The position numbers and the translations under genes were made by a program. A DNA stretch of 64,000 nucleotides, from assembly GCA_040882845.1 (NCBI GenBank), contig JBBEAM010000016.1, forward strand, positions 62,001 to 126,000, in the 5' to 3' direction. How positions within the stretch are numbered: position 1 is the stretch's first letter; each line of letters begins with the position of its first letter. The notes under the pieces are model-generated. The model was not told the DNA's origin and searched no databases. It worked only from the letters and a program-made list of their open reading frames with translations. Below are positions 18,144-27,425 of this stretch, piece after piece. The DNA is from JBBEAM01 sp040882845 (GTDB lineage Bacteria; Pseudomonadota; Alphaproteobacteria; Kiloniellales; DSM-21159).

Positions 18144-19100
18144 ATGGGACTGCTGATCGACGGCGTCTGGCACGACAAGTGGTACGACACGGGCGAGAGC
18201 GGGACGTTCAAACGCGAGGAAAGCGGTTTCCGCGACTGGGTGACGGCCGACGGTAGCTCCGGCTTCCCGGCCGAGCCCGGCCGCTATCATCTCTACGTCT
18301 CCCTGGCCTGCCCCTGGGCACACCGCAGCCTGATCTTCCGCAAGCTGAAGAAGCTGGAAGAGGTCATCGGGGTGTCGGTGGTTCACTGGCACATGGGCAA
18401 GACCGGCTGGAGCTTCGAGACCGGGCCCGGCGCCACCGGCGACGATCTCCATGGCTTCGGTCATCTGCACCAGATCTATACCAAGGCGAAGCCGGACTAC
18501 ACCGGGCGGGTTACCGTGCCGGTGCTCTGGGACAAGCAGCGCGAAACCATCGTCAGCAACGAATCCGCCGAGATCATCCGCATGCTCAACACCGCCTTCG
18601 ACGCCTATGGCGAGGCGGGGCTGGACTTCTATCCCGAGGATCTGCGCGAAGAGATCGACGCGGTCAACGCGCGGGTCTACGACAGGGTCAACAACGGCGT
18701 CTACAAGGCCGGCTTCGCAACCAAGCAGCAGGCCTACGAGGAGGCCTTCGATGCCCTGTTCGCCTCGCTGGACTGGCTGGAGGAACGCCTGGCGGATCGC
18801 CGCTTCCTCTGCGGCAGCCGCCTGACCGAGGCCGACTGGCGGCTGTTCACCACCCTGGTCCGCTTCGATCCGGTCTATCACGGGCACTTCAAGTGCAACC
18901 GGCAACGGCTGGTGGAGTTTCCCAATCTTTGGGGCTATGTCCGCGATCTCTACCAGATTCCCGGGGTCGCCGAGACGGTCGACCTGATGCACATCAAGCA
19001 TCATTACTACGAGAGCCATCCGACGGTGAATCCCACCGGCATCGTGCCCAAGGGCCCTGAAATCGATTATTCCGGCCCGCACGGCCGCGAAGAGCTGTAA
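18144..19100 (+). CDS. Glutathionyl-hydroquinone reductase (Xi-class GST, YqjG/EcpE-like)
   Basis: 318-residue Xi-class glutathione transferase that reduces S-glutathionyl-hydroquinones to hydroquinones with GSH. The catalytic C56-P-W is in LYVSLACPWAHRSLIFR; the family blocks VPVLWDKQRETIVSNESAEIIRML and LTEADWRLFTTLVRFDPVYHGHFKCN are present, as is the late TYR/TRP-rich YYESHPTVNPTGIVP motif. Length is typical. It completes the wrbA-pirin unit, 22 nt after pirin with AGGAAGG before the ATG. Confidence 0.95.
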   Translation: MGLLIDGVWHDKWYDTGESGTFKREESGFRDWVTADGSSGFPAEPGRYHLYVSLACPWAHRSLIFRKLKKLEEVIGVSVVHWHMGKTGWSFETGPGATGDDLHGFGHLHQIYTKAKPDYTGRVTVPVLWDKQRETIVSNESAEIIRMLNTAFDAYGEAGLDFYPEDLREEIDAVNARVYDRVNNGVYKAGFATKQQAYEEAFDALFASLDWLEERLADRRFLCGSRLTEADWRLFTTLVRFDPVYHGHFKCNRQRLVEFPNLWGYVRDLYQIPGVAETVDLMHIKHHYYESHPTVNPTGIVPKGPEIDYSGPHGREEL

Positions 19101-19168
19101 ATCCCTTCGCAGGGTATTCCGGCCAGCGGGCTCGCCTCACGGCGCCGGCGCGGCTACACTCCGGGCGC

Positions 19169-21688
19169 ATGACGAGGTTTATCCGCCAGGGTTCCCCCGC
19201 GCTGCTCGCGCTGCTGCTGCTCGCTTTCGCGGCGCTCACGCCGGCGGCGGCGCAGGGGCAGCTCGAAGAAGAGAAGACGCGGCTCGAGCAGCTGTCACTC
19301 AGCCTCGACACCGTCGAGCGCGAATTCGCCAATACCACGCCAAGCAGCGAGCGCCTGTCTTTCCTCGAGGAACTGCTCTCCGAGGTTAAGAGCGATGCCC
19401 AGGAGGTCGCCGAAACGGCCAGCCAGCGGCTGGAGCCGCTGAACCGGCAACGCGAGGCCCTGGGCGAAGCCCCTCCGCAGGAAGAGGGGCAGAGCGAGAG
19501 CAAGGAGATCGCCAGCGAGCGCAGCGCGCTCAACGAGCGGGTCTCCGAGATCAAGGGCGTGCAGCAGCAGGCCGGCGTGGTGATCGCCCGCAGCGACCAG
19601 CTGCTGCGCCGCCTGAACGACTTCGCCAACCAGCAGACCGCGGAGCGCATCCTGCTGCGCGGCAAGTCGCTGCTGGAACCGGGCAACTGGCAGGAGGCGC
19701 TGCTGCAGACCGCCGGCCTGGCGTCCGATCTCGCAGCGAGGCCGGCCGCCTGGTGGGGCAACGCCAATCCCACGAAGGTCGGCTGGGCCCCCTACTTCTG
19801 GGCTCTGGGCAGCGGTCTGCTCGCCTTCGTTCTGTCCTGGCTGCTGCGGCGCTGGCTGCTGCGGCGCTATGGCCGCGACCCGGAGGTGGAGGAGCCTTCC
19901 TACGCACGCCGGGTGCTGGCTGCCGCCGTGCTCGGTCTCTCCCAAGGGCTGGTGCGCGCGCTCGCGGTCCTGGCCTTCTTCTTCGTGCTCAAGCGCACCG
20001 GGCTGATCACTGCGGACATCGAGCCGATCGCCGAGGGCATCGTCATCGCCGTGGTCTTCGCCCTGGTCGTCGCCCAGATGGCACGCGCCGCGCTGGCCCC
20101 CAGCGCGCCGCAGTGGGGCATCGTTCCGCTGGACCGTCAGACCACCCAGCAGCTCGGACGACTGACAGTTCTCTTCGCCTTCGTCCTAGCGTCGCTGATC
20201 GGCATCGCCTTCGCCGCCGAAATCTGGACTTACGAAGGCCAGGCCTTCGCCAGTCTCTTCGCCCTGGTCAGCAACTCCATCGCCGCCGTCTTCCTGCTGC
20301 GCTTTCTCGGCTCCTGGCTATGGCGCAAACATCACAACGAACAAGACGGCGAGTCAGAAAACGCCGTGCAACAGGCAGGAGAAGAAGCGGAAGAAGCCGA
20401 AGGGCCGGAGCCCCTCGCCTTTCCCTGGCAGCTCGCCCGGCTCGCGCTCTGCCTGATGGTGCTGGCGATCCCGGCCACCGCCCTGCTCGGCTATGCCAAT
20501 CTTTCCCACTACATCGCCGGCGGACTGATCTTCAGCGCCATCGCGATCTGCGCCGCCGCAATGACCTGGGCCGTGTTCGATGAGGTGGTCGGCAATATCT
20601 TCGGTGGCGACGGCCGCAGCGGCCATCTCCGCCGCCGCTTGAGCCTGCCGGACAGCGCCAATGCCCTGGTCTTCTGGTTGAAGCTGATTGCCGCGATCGC
20701 CCTGGCCTGCGGCACCCTGCTGCTGCTGATGCTGATATGGGGGGTCCCGCAGACCACCCTGACCCTGTGGGTCGGCGAGTTCCTCGACGGCGTGCGCATC
20801 GGCGAGTTCACGATCTCGCCGGGGGACATCTTCGTGGCGATCCTGGTCCTGGTGGTGGCGCTCTTCGTCACCCGGCTGCTGCGCCGCCTGCTGACCGAAC
20901 GGGTGCTGCCGCGCACGCGCCTCGACCCCGGCGTGCGCTTTTCGATTTCGGCCGCCGCCAGCTACGCCGGCGTCGCGCTGGCGATCCTGCTGTCGATCTC
21001 CGCGCTGGGCCTGGATCTGTCGAATCTCGCGATCATCGCCGGCGCGCTCTCCGTGGGCATCGGTTTCGGCTTGCAGAACGTGGTCAACAACTTCGTCTCC
21101 GGCATCCTGCTGTTGATCGAACGCCCCATCAAGGTCGGCGACTGGGTGATCGTCGGCGCCTACGAGGGCACGGTGCGGCGGATCTCGGTGCGCTCGACGG
21201 AGATCGAGACCTTCGACCGCTCCGAGGTGATCGTGCCCAATTCAGACCTGATCTCCTCACCGGTGGTCAACTGGACCCACAAGACGCGCACTGCCCGGCT
21301 CAAGGTTCCGGTCGGGGTCGCCTACGGCTCCGACACCAAGCAGGTCCACGACATCCTGCTCGGCCTCGCCAAGGAACATGAGAAGGTGGCCAGCTATCCT
21401 GAGCCCTATGTGCTGTTCAGAGGGTTCGGCGACAGCTCCCTGGATTTCGAGCTCAGGGTCTACGTGCAGGACGTGGATTACTTCCTCAGCGTGCCGAGCG
21501 ACCTCTACTTCGCCATCGATGCGGCCTTCCGCGAGGCGAAGATCGAGATCCCCTTCCCGCAGCGCGACCTGCACATCAAGGATCAGCCCCAGAGCGACAA
21601 GGAAGCGCCGACGGAGACGCCGGACGCGCAAGAGGGCACACCGCCCAGCAAGAGCGCAAAAGACGTGCCCGAAGGCGACGCCAGCTGA
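19169..21688 (+). CDS. Mechanosensitive channel, MscK-like with DUF3772 N-terminal part
   Basis: 839 residues: Sec signal peptide (1-29), a periplasmic coiled-coil-rich region (30-190, DUF3772-like), about ten transmembrane segments, then the MscS core with the pore helix GALSVGIGFGLQNVVNNFVSGILLLIERP described by its Gly/Ala pattern (near residue 630), the beta domain DWVIVGAYEGTVRRISVRST and VIVPNSDLISSPVVNWT. A C-terminal acidic/Ser tail follows. Inner-membrane tension-gated channel protecting against osmotic downshift. Single-gene unit ending in a strong bidirectional terminator. Confidence 0.93.
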   Translation: MTRFIRQGSPALLALLLLAFAALTPAAAQGQLEEEKTRLEQLSLSLDTVEREFANTTPSSERLSFLEELLSEVKSDAQEVAETASQRLEPLNRQREALGEAPPQEEGQSESKEIASERSALNERVSEIKGVQQQAGVVIARSDQLLRRLNDFANQQTAERILLRGKSLLEPGNWQEALLQTAGLASDLAARPAAWWGNANPTKVGWAPYFWALGSGLLAFVLSWLLRRWLLRRYGRDPEVEEPSYARRVLAAAVLGLSQGLVRALAVLAFFFVLKRTGLITADIEPIAEGIVIAVVFALVVAQMARAALAPSAPQWGIVPLDRQTTQQLGRLTVLFAFVLASLIGIAFAAEIWTYEGQAFASLFALVSNSIAAVFLLRFLGSWLWRKHHNEQDGESENAVQQAGEEAEEAEGPEPLAFPWQLARLALCLMVLAIPATALLGYANLSHYIAGGLIFSAIAICAAAMTWAVFDEVVGNIFGGDGRSGHLRRRLSLPDSANALVFWLKLIAAIALACGTLLLLMLIWGVPQTTLTLWVGEFLDGVRIGEFTISPGDIFVAILVLVVALFVTRLLRRLLTERVLPRTRLDPGVRFSISAAASYAGVALAILLSISALGLDLSNLAIIAGALSVGIGFGLQNVVNNFVSGILLLIERPIKVGDWVIVGAYEGTVRRISVRSTEIETFDRSEVIVPNSDLISSPVVNWTHKTRTARLKVPVGVAYGSDTKQVHDILLGLAKEHEKVASYPEPYVLFRGFGDSSLDFELRVYVQDVDYFLSVPSDLYFAIDAAFREAKIEIPFPQRDLHIKDQPQSDKEAPTETPDAQEGTPPSKSAKDVPEGDAS

Positions 21689-21700
21689 CGGCCGGAAAAG

Positions 21701-21742
21701 AATAACGGCGCCGCTGGTTTTCCCGCGGCGCCGTTATTTTTC
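21701..21742. terminator. Bidirectional Rho-independent terminator
   Basis: Perfect 14-bp stem (AATAACGGCGCCGC and its complement) with a 10-nt loop, T-run after it on the plus strand and a T-rich run (TTCTTTTCC) on the minus strand. It serves both the mechanosensitive channel gene and the convergent small secreted protein gene. Confidence 0.9.
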
Positions 21743-21761
21743 TTACGCGTTTTCGCCGCGT

Positions 21762-22121
21762 TTAGTAGGGCAGCGCCGGCTTCAGCTCGGAATCGTAGAT
21801 CGCCAGCCACTGGTCGACCTCCGGCTTGTTGGCGCAGCCGCCGCTGGTCATCTTGCCGGCCTCGTTCTTCGCCGTGGCGATCAGATTGAGCCGCTTGGCC
21901 CCGATATCGTGGGCAATCTTGGAATTGATCACCTTGGCCATGGCGCTGTGCTGCGCCTGATCGAAGTCGAGATCGCGGCAACGCTCCGCGGCAACGATGG
22001 CCTTGTGGTAGAGCACATAGGTTTCTTCGTTCGGGGTCGAAGGCATCTCCGCCGCCAGGGCGTTGCCGATCCCGAGCGTGACGACCGCTGCAAGGGCAGC
22101 TCCGGTGAATAATTTACGCAT
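21762..22121 (-). CDS. Small secreted protein of unknown function
   Basis: 119 residues from the ATG at 22121, chosen because GGAGG stands at an ideal distance before it. Sec signal peptide MRKLFTGAALAAVVTLGIGNALAAE (cleavage after ALA, about residue 24). The mature part is mostly helical with two cysteines (in AAERCRD and SGGCANKP) that could form a disulphide. I do not recognise a family. Probably periplasmic. Monocistronic between a terminator and a divergent-free gap. Confidence 0.7.
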   Translation of the reverse strand: MRKLFTGAALAAVVTLGIGNALAAEMPSTPNEETYVLYHKAIVAAERCRDLDFDQAQHSAMAKVINSKIAHDIGAKRLNLIATAKNEAGKMTSGGCANKPEVDQWLAIYDSELKPALPY

Positions 22122-22224
22122 CGTGTCTTCCTCCATTAGCTTCGAATAAACGTCGAGGCGGGGGCGACAACCGGAAAGTTGTGCCTAGGAGGATAACGCG
22201 CGACTTGTGGCAAAGTTACGGCGC

Positions 22225-22791
22225 TTAGAAGGAGGAATTGGGTTCCTTCAGGAAATCCGCTTCCTCGACAGTGCTTTCCCGTTCCAAAACCGCGTTGCGG
22301 TGGGGGAAGCGGCCGAAGCGGGCAATGAGGTCGCGGTGCATCACGGCGAACTTCAGCCACTGCGGATCCGACGACAGCCTTCCCATCAGCTCCACGCCCC
22401 GCTCCTGGTCGGCGAGCAGCTCGCTGTGCTCGAAAGGCATGTAGAGGAAGACGCGCTCGGTCTCGCCGAGCTCCCGGTCGAAACCTCGCTCGATGGCCTC
22501 GGCGGCGCGCACCAGGGCGGTCGGGTCGTTTGCGAAGGCCTCCGGCGTGCCGCGATGGAAGTTGCGGGTCAGTTGATCGAGCAGAATCACCACGGCGAGG
22601 CTGCCGCGCGGCGTCTCCCGCCAGGCATCGAGGCGCCCCTCGGCCGCCGCCGCGTGCAGGTCGCCGAAGCGCTGCCGAAGCTCCGCGTCGAAGTCATCGT
22701 CGCGCCGGAACCACTTCTCCTTGTGCTGTGGATCGAACCAGAAGGCGAGCAAGGCTTCCTGCTCTGCGGGGGAACCAAGGCTTTCAGTCAT
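22225..22791 (-). CDS. DUF924 family protein
   Basis: 188 residues with the DUF924 signature FWFDPQHKEKWFRRDDDFDAELRQRF, the VVILLDQLTRNFHRGTPEAFANDP block and YMPFEHSELLADQERGVELM, ending FGRFPHRNAVLERESTVEE. All-helical cytoplasmic proteins with a TPR-like fold; no established function. Translation is coupled to the upstream dehydrogenase gene by an 8-nt overlap. Confidence 0.9.
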   Translation of the reverse strand: MTESLGSPAEQEALLAFWFDPQHKEKWFRRDDDFDAELRQRFGDLHAAAAEGRLDAWRETPRGSLAVVILLDQLTRNFHRGTPEAFANDPTALVRAAEAIERGFDRELGETERVFLYMPFEHSELLADQERGVELMGRLSSDPQWLKFAVMHRDLIARFGRFPHRNAVLERESTVEEADFLKEPNSSF

Positions 22792-23758
22792 CGTCCTTCT
22801 CCGCGCGTTTCAGGGCGGTCAGCAGGGCGAGCAGCCTCCGGTCGCGTTCGGCGGCAAGCTCGGCCACGCTGCGGCCCGCGTTCTCGGCCTCGACGCTCTC
22901 CAGCAGAGCCCGTTTGACCTCGGGGGTCAGCCGCGGACTTCCGAGATCATCCCACCAGGACTCCGTCGCCGGTCCGAGGTGCTCCAGGAAATTCGCCATG
23001 CCGCCGGGGCCGCCGGCGAGATGGAAGGTGCGGTGCGGCCCCATCAGCGCCCAGCGCAGGCCGGGCCCCTGGGAGATCGCGGTGTCCACGTCCGCCGCCG
23101 TGGCGACGCCCTCGACGACCAGATGCACAGCCTCGCGCCACATCGCCGCCTGCAAGCGATTGGCGACGTGGCCCGGCACCTCCCGGGCGATGCGGATCGG
23201 CGCCTTGCCGAGCGAGGCGTAGAAGGCCATCGCCCAGTCGACGGCGGCGGGATCGCTCTCCTGCCCGCCCAGCACCTCGACCAGCGGGATCAGGTGCGGC
23301 GGATTGAAGGGGTGGCCGAGCACGAAGCGTCCCGGATGCCGCGCGCCCTTCTGTATCGCACTGATCAGCAACCCGGAGGTGGAGCTGGCCAGCACGGCCT
23401 CCGGCGCGGCCCCTGCTTCGATTTCCGGGTAGAGCTCGCGTTTGACGTCGAGGCGCTCCGGCGCGCTTTCCTGCACGAAGTCGGCGCCGCGGCAGGCCGC
23501 CGCCGGACTGTCGGCATAGATCAGGCGCGTCGGATCGGCCTTTGCCGAGAGCCCCAGGCTTTCCAGGGCCGACCAGGCCTTCTCGATGAAGCTATTGAGC
23601 TTTGCCTCGCCATCGTGCGCGGGGTCCCAGGCGGCGACCTCGATGCCATGGGCCAGAAAGGTCGCAGCCCAGGAAGCGCCGATGGTGCCGCAGCCGATCA
23701 CCGCGACCCGGCCGACATGGTGCGGCGCCGGCCGCGCGCCGGACGTCCCATCGCTCAT
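22784..23758 (-). CDS. 3-hydroxyacyl-CoA dehydrogenase family protein, carnitine 3-dehydrogenase-like
   Basis: 324 residues with an N-terminal Rossmann fold (VAVIGCGTIGASWA, 18-31) and the C-terminal 3HCDH domain. Catalytic His lies in LGHPFNPPHLIPLVEVLGG and the glutamate partner in the VQESAPE region. The block GPGLRWALMGPHRTFHLAGGPGGM is typical of L-carnitine dehydrogenases and lambda-crystallin/L-gulonate 3-dehydrogenase relatives rather than of fatty-acid FadB. No carnitine genes are nearby, so the substrate is open. Confidence 0.85.
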   Translation of the reverse strand: MSDGTSGARPAPHHVGRVAVIGCGTIGASWAATFLAHGIEVAAWDPAHDGEAKLNSFIEKAWSALESLGLSAKADPTRLIYADSPAAACRGADFVQESAPERLDVKRELYPEIEAGAAPEAVLASSTSGLLISAIQKGARHPGRFVLGHPFNPPHLIPLVEVLGGQESDPAAVDWAMAFYASLGKAPIRIAREVPGHVANRLQAAMWREAVHLVVEGVATAADVDTAISQGPGLRWALMGPHRTFHLAGGPGGMANFLEHLGPATESWWDDLGSPRLTPEVKRALLESVEAENAGRSVAELAAERDRRLLALLTALKRAEKDDD

Positions 23759-24118
23759 GCCGCCTCTCCCTGGACGCAGCCCTCAGCGGACGGCCGCGCG
23801 ACGGCCGGGGGTTCGCAGCTTAGGGATAGGCTTCCCATCATTTATCGATCGTCCTTTCTGCTGCCCAGGAGCATCTCCAACCGGTGCAGTCTTCCAGGTT
23901 TTGCCGCCCGCGGCCAAGCAGCCAATCGCGATCCGCCGTTGAAATTACGGGTAAAATATGTACATTTCTCCGATGCTGGGACGCTGGGTGGATCGCGCTT
24001 GTGCTGCTTTTACAGTGCAAGGGTTGAATTCCATTTCTCAGTATCGCCTTGAATCTCTTATGGCTCGGGAAAATTTGTTGCTAGTACGGATGAGTATCAA
24101 CGCGCATCCGCGCGCTTA
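23759..24118. other. 360-bp gap without a recognised gene
   Basis: Separates the minus-strand dehydrogenase from the plus-strand PAS gene and should hold both promoters. The half nearer the PAS gene is more AT-rich than the genome. I see no terminator-like hairpin, tRNA or coding potential in it. Confidence 0.6.
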
Positions 24119-24628
24119 ATGATTTTTAAACCGCGGCATTGGCACGAGCTCCCCGAGGAGGCCCCCGAGGAGCTGCATTGGTTTTACGGCTACTGGCAGT
24201 CGAAACGCCCGGAGGGCGGCGGCAATCCCCCGCGCTGTGCGATCGACCCGGCGGACTTCCCCAGGCTGCTCAACACTACATTCATCGTCGAGCGCACGGC
24301 GGAGGGGCGGCATAAGATGCGTCTGGCCGGAACCTTCTATCACCAGCTTTACGGGCAGGAAATCACCGGCGCCTATATCGAGGATCTGGCTCCCTTGAAT
24401 AGTGCCGGTCAGACCCTGCAGCATGCCCATGATGAATGCGCGCGATGCAACGGGCCGGTCTACACCGAGGCCTCGACGGCCTGGATTTCCCAGATTACCC
24501 TGAATTACCGGCGGCTGCTGCTGCCCCTGGCCGGCGGGACAGGGGAGGTCGCCTTCATGATCGGCACGGCGGTGTTCTACGATACCAAAGGCAACCGCCT
24601 GGAAGCCGCCCCCTGGGGCCCGGCCTAG
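24119..24628 (+). CDS. PAS domain protein (PAS_5-like)
   Basis: 169 residues, made of one alphaproteobacterial PAS_5-type sensory domain: LHWFYGYWQSKRP near the start, the MRLAGTFYHQLYGQEITGAYIEDLAP segment that matches the RLVG..LC..G.el.G...L.L pattern, and LLLPLAGGTGEVAFMIGTAVF at the end. No output domain, so a stand-alone sensor or adaptor. No Shine-Dalgarno is evident. The ligand is unknown. Confidence 0.8.
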   Translation: MIFKPRHWHELPEEAPEELHWFYGYWQSKRPEGGGNPPRCAIDPADFPRLLNTTFIVERTAEGRHKMRLAGTFYHQLYGQEITGAYIEDLAPLNSAGQTLQHAHDECARCNGPVYTEASTAWISQITLNYRRLLLPLAGGTGEVAFMIGTAVFYDTKGNRLEAAPWGPA

Positions 24629-24678
24629 CGATCCGGTAACTTGGCCGACCGCCCAGTCGTCAAAAATCGTTGCGCGTT

Positions 24679-24696
24679 ATGTCACAAAACTGAAAC
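24679..24696 (+). promoter_or_regulatory. Candidate Pho box upstream of phnD
   Basis: ATGTCAC-AAAA-CTGAAAC: two 7-mers separated by four As, matching 6/7 and 5/7 positions of the PhoB half-site CTGTCAC in the classic 7-4-7 spacing. It lies 82 nt before phnD. S. meliloti PhoCDET, a close relative of this transporter, is known to be PhoB-dependent. Confidence 0.65.
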
Positions 24697-24777
24697 ACTC
24701 CTGCACTACCAAGAAATCGATGATCGCAGCCTCCGCTTCGATCAAACGGTTCACTTTTGGGCAGAGGAGCGCAAAGA

Positions 24778-25740
24778 ATGTTGAACAGACTCATGACCTT
24801 CGCCGTAGGCGCCATTTTCGCATTGGGCCTCGGCGCAGAAACCGCGCAGGCCGAATTCAGCCTGGATTCCCGCTACAGCGATTCCGACGGCGATCTGATC
24901 GCCGATATCCCCAGCGACGCCAGCGAACAGATCGATCCCGACACCCTGATCTTCGCCTACACCCCGGTGGAGGATCCGGCGGTCTACGCCGAGGTCTGGA
25001 GCGGCTTTCTCGAGCATCTCTCCGAGGTGACCGGCAAGAAGGTGCAGTTCTTCCCGGTGCAGTCCAACGCCGCGCAGCTTGAAGCTATGCGCGCCGGCCG
25101 CCTGCACATCGCCGGTTTCAACACCGGCTCCAACCCCATCGCGGTGGCCTGCGCCGGCTTCCGGCCCTTCACCATCATGGCCTCGGCCGATGGCAGTTTC
25201 GGCTACGAGATGGAGATCATCACCTACCCGGGCTCGGGTATCGAGAAGGTCGAGGACGTCAAGGGTCAGAAGCTCGCCTTCACCTCGGAGACCTCGAACT
25301 CCGGCTTCAAGGCGCCTTCGGCGATCCTCAAGGCCGACTACGGCATGCTGCCGGGCGAGGACTTCGAGCCGGTGTTCTCCGGCAAGCACGACAACTCGAT
25401 CCTCGGCATCGCCAACAAGGACTATCCGGCCGCCGCGATCGCCAACTCGGTGCTGGCCCGGATGCTGCTGCGCGACGTCGTGACCGAGGACCAGATCGTC
25501 TCGATCTACAAGTCGCAGACCTTCCCGACCACCGGCTATGGCACCGTCTACAACCTGACGCCGGAGTTGCAGGAGAAGATCCAGGAGGCCTTCTTCAGCT
25601 TCGAATGGGAGGGCTCCAAGCTGATCGAGGAGTTCGAGAAGTCGGGCGAAGCCCAGTTCATCCCGATCACCTTCAAGGAGCATTGGGAGGTCATCCGCAA
25701 GATCGACGACGCGAATGGCGTGTCCTACGAATGCCAGTAA
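24778..25740 (+). CDS. phnD: Phosphonate/phosphate ABC transporter substrate-binding protein
   Basis: 320 residues from the ATG at 24778 (GAGGAG eight bases upstream). Sec signal peptide MLNRLMTFAVGAIFALGLGA...AEA-like site near residue 26. The body is a periplasmic binding protein of the PhnD family: IFAYTPVEDPAVYAEVW, LEAMRAGRLHIAGFNTGSNP, LAFTSETSNSGFKAPSAIL. Binds phosphonate, phosphite or phosphate and hands it to PhnE permeases. No C-P lyase genes are near, so it may supply phosphate as S. meliloti PhoD does. Confidence 0.92.
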   Translation: MLNRLMTFAVGAIFALGLGAETAQAEFSLDSRYSDSDGDLIADIPSDASEQIDPDTLIFAYTPVEDPAVYAEVWSGFLEHLSEVTGKKVQFFPVQSNAAQLEAMRAGRLHIAGFNTGSNPIAVACAGFRPFTIMASADGSFGYEMEIITYPGSGIEKVEDVKGQKLAFTSETSNSGFKAPSAILKADYGMLPGEDFEPVFSGKHDNSILGIANKDYPAAAIANSVLARMLLRDVVTEDQIVSIYKSQTFPTTGYGTVYNLTPELQEKIQEAFFSFEWEGSKLIEEFEKSGEAQFIPITFKEHWEVIRKIDDANGVSYECQ

Positions 25741-25763
25741 CGGCAGGGACTTAGGACATCCGA

Positions 25764-26591
25764 ATGCTTCGGATCGAAGATCTCAAGAAGCGGTACAAGA
25801 CGGGGGACGAGGCGCTCAAAGGCGTCTCGTTCTCCGTTCCCGACGGTGAAGTCGTCGGCCTGATCGGGCCTTCGGGCGCCGGCAAGTCGACCTTGATCCG
25901 CTGCGTCAACCGCCTGATCGAACCGACCGGCGGCAAGATCTTTCTCAACGACCTGGAGGTCTCCGGCCTCGGCAGCGGCGCCTTGAAGCGCGCGCGCCGG
26001 CGAATCGGCATGATCTTCCAGGAGTACGCCCTGGTCGAGCGACTGACGGTGATGGAGAACGTGCTCTCCGGCCGGCTCGGCTACGTCTCCTTCTGGCGCA
26101 GCTTCACCCGCCGTTTCTCGCAAGCGGACATCGACAAGGCCTTTGGCCTGCTCGACCGGGTCGGCCTCGCCGAACAGGCCAACAAGCGCGCCGACGCCCT
26201 GTCCGGCGGTCAGCGCCAGCGGGTCGGCATCGCCCGCGCGCTCGAACAGGACCCGGAGCTGCTGCTGGTCGACGAGCCGACCGCCAGCCTCGACCCCAAG
26301 ACCTCCCGCCAGATCATGCGCCTGATCTGCGAGATCTGCCGCGAGCGCACTCTTCCGGCCATCGTCAACATCCACGACGTGCTGCTGGCCCAAAGCTTCG
26401 TCGACCGCATCGTCGGCCTGCGCGACGGCCTGGTGGTCTTCGACGGCCCGCCGGGCGAACTCACATCCGAGGTGCTGACCAAGATCTACGGCGAGGAGGA
26501 CTGGGAGGCGATGCGCAAGGCCGCACGCGACGACGAGGAGGACGAGCACGGCCCCACGGTCGAGGACGAGCGCATGGCCGGCCTGGTGTGA
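25764..26591 (+). CDS. phnC: Phosphonate/phosphate ABC transporter ATPase
   Basis: 275 residues. Walker A GPSGAGKS (35-42), Q-loop MIFQEYALVERLTV, ABC signature LSGGQRQR, Walker B LLLVDEPTASLD and H-loop NIHDV are all intact. FQEYALVERLTVMENVLSGRLG is typical of PhnC. A charged C-terminal tail (RDDEEDEHGPTVEDER) is an extension. Starts 23 nt after phnD and powers import through the two following permeases. Confidence 0.95.
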   Translation: MLRIEDLKKRYKTGDEALKGVSFSVPDGEVVGLIGPSGAGKSTLIRCVNRLIEPTGGKIFLNDLEVSGLGSGALKRARRRIGMIFQEYALVERLTVMENVLSGRLGYVSFWRSFTRRFSQADIDKAFGLLDRVGLAEQANKRADALSGGQRQRVGIARALEQDPELLLVDEPTASLDPKTSRQIMRLICEICRERTLPAIVNIHDVLLAQSFVDRIVGLRDGLVVFDGPPGELTSEVLTKIYGEEDWEAMRKAARDDEEDEHGPTVEDERMAGLV

Positions 26592-26601
26592 CCCGACGGC
26601 G

Positions 26602-27405
26602 ATGAGCGACGTCATTCAGAGCAGACGCTGGCGGAAACCGCCCTTCATCAAGGATCCGCGCTGGCGTTATGCCATCTATTTCGGCGCGCTGATTTACATG
26701 GTGCTGGCCGTTGCCTCGGTCGAGGTCAACTGGGCCCGGGTCTATGAAGGTCTGGACCGCGGCTGGCGTTTCATCGAGGCCTTCCTGGCGCCGGATTTCA
26801 CCAGCCGCTGGAAGGATATCCAGATCGGCATGCTGGAGAGCCTGACCATGACCGTCACCTCGACGGTTTTCGGTATCATTATCTCCGTGCCCATCGGCAT
26901 CGGCGCCGCGCGCAATCTCGCCCCGGCCCCGGTCTACCTCTTCTGCCGCGGCATCATCGCGATCTCGCGCAGCTTCCAGGAAATCATCATCGCCATCCTC
27001 TTCGTGTCGATGTTCGGCTTCGGCCCCTTCGCAGGTTTTCTGACCTTGAGCTTCGCCACCATCGGCTTTCTGTCGAAACTGCTGGCCGAGGACATCGAGG
27101 ACATCGACGAAGGCCAGGCCGAAGCGATCCGCGCTACCGGTGCGAACTGGTGGCAACTGGTCAACTACGCAATCCAGCCCCAGGTGATGCCGCGGCTGAT
27201 CGGCCTCAGCCTCTATCGACTCGACATCAACTTCCGCGAATCCGCGGTGATCGGCATCGTCGGCGCCGGCGGAATCGGCGCGACCTTGAACACCGCCATC
27301 GACCGCTACGAATACGATTCCGCCGCGGCGATCCTGATCATGATCATCGTGATCGTGATGATCGCCGAGTACAGCTCCGGCTTCGTCCGCAAGTGGGTGC
27401 AGTAG
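26602..27405 (+). CDS. phnE: Phosphonate/phosphate ABC transporter permease 1
   Basis: 267 residues with about six transmembrane helices and the BPD_transp_1 EAA loop AIRATGANWWQLVNYAIQPQVMPRLIG. PhnE-type features are SFQEIIIAILFVSMFGFGPFAG and FRESAVIGIVGAGGIGATLN. Ten nt after phnC. Works with the second permease as a heterodimer, as in S. meliloti PhoE/PhoT. Confidence 0.93.
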   Translation: MSDVIQSRRWRKPPFIKDPRWRYAIYFGALIYMVLAVASVEVNWARVYEGLDRGWRFIEAFLAPDFTSRWKDIQIGMLESLTMTVTSTVFGIIISVPIGIGAARNLAPAPVYLFCRGIIAISRSFQEIIIAILFVSMFGFGPFAGFLTLSFATIGFLSKLLAEDIEDIDEGQAEAIRATGANWWQLVNYAIQPQVMPRLIGLSLYRLDINFRESAVIGIVGAGGIGATLNTAIDRYEYDSAAAILIMIIVIVMIAEYSSGFVRKWVQ

Positions 27406-27425
27406 GCATGGCAGAGGAGAACGCG

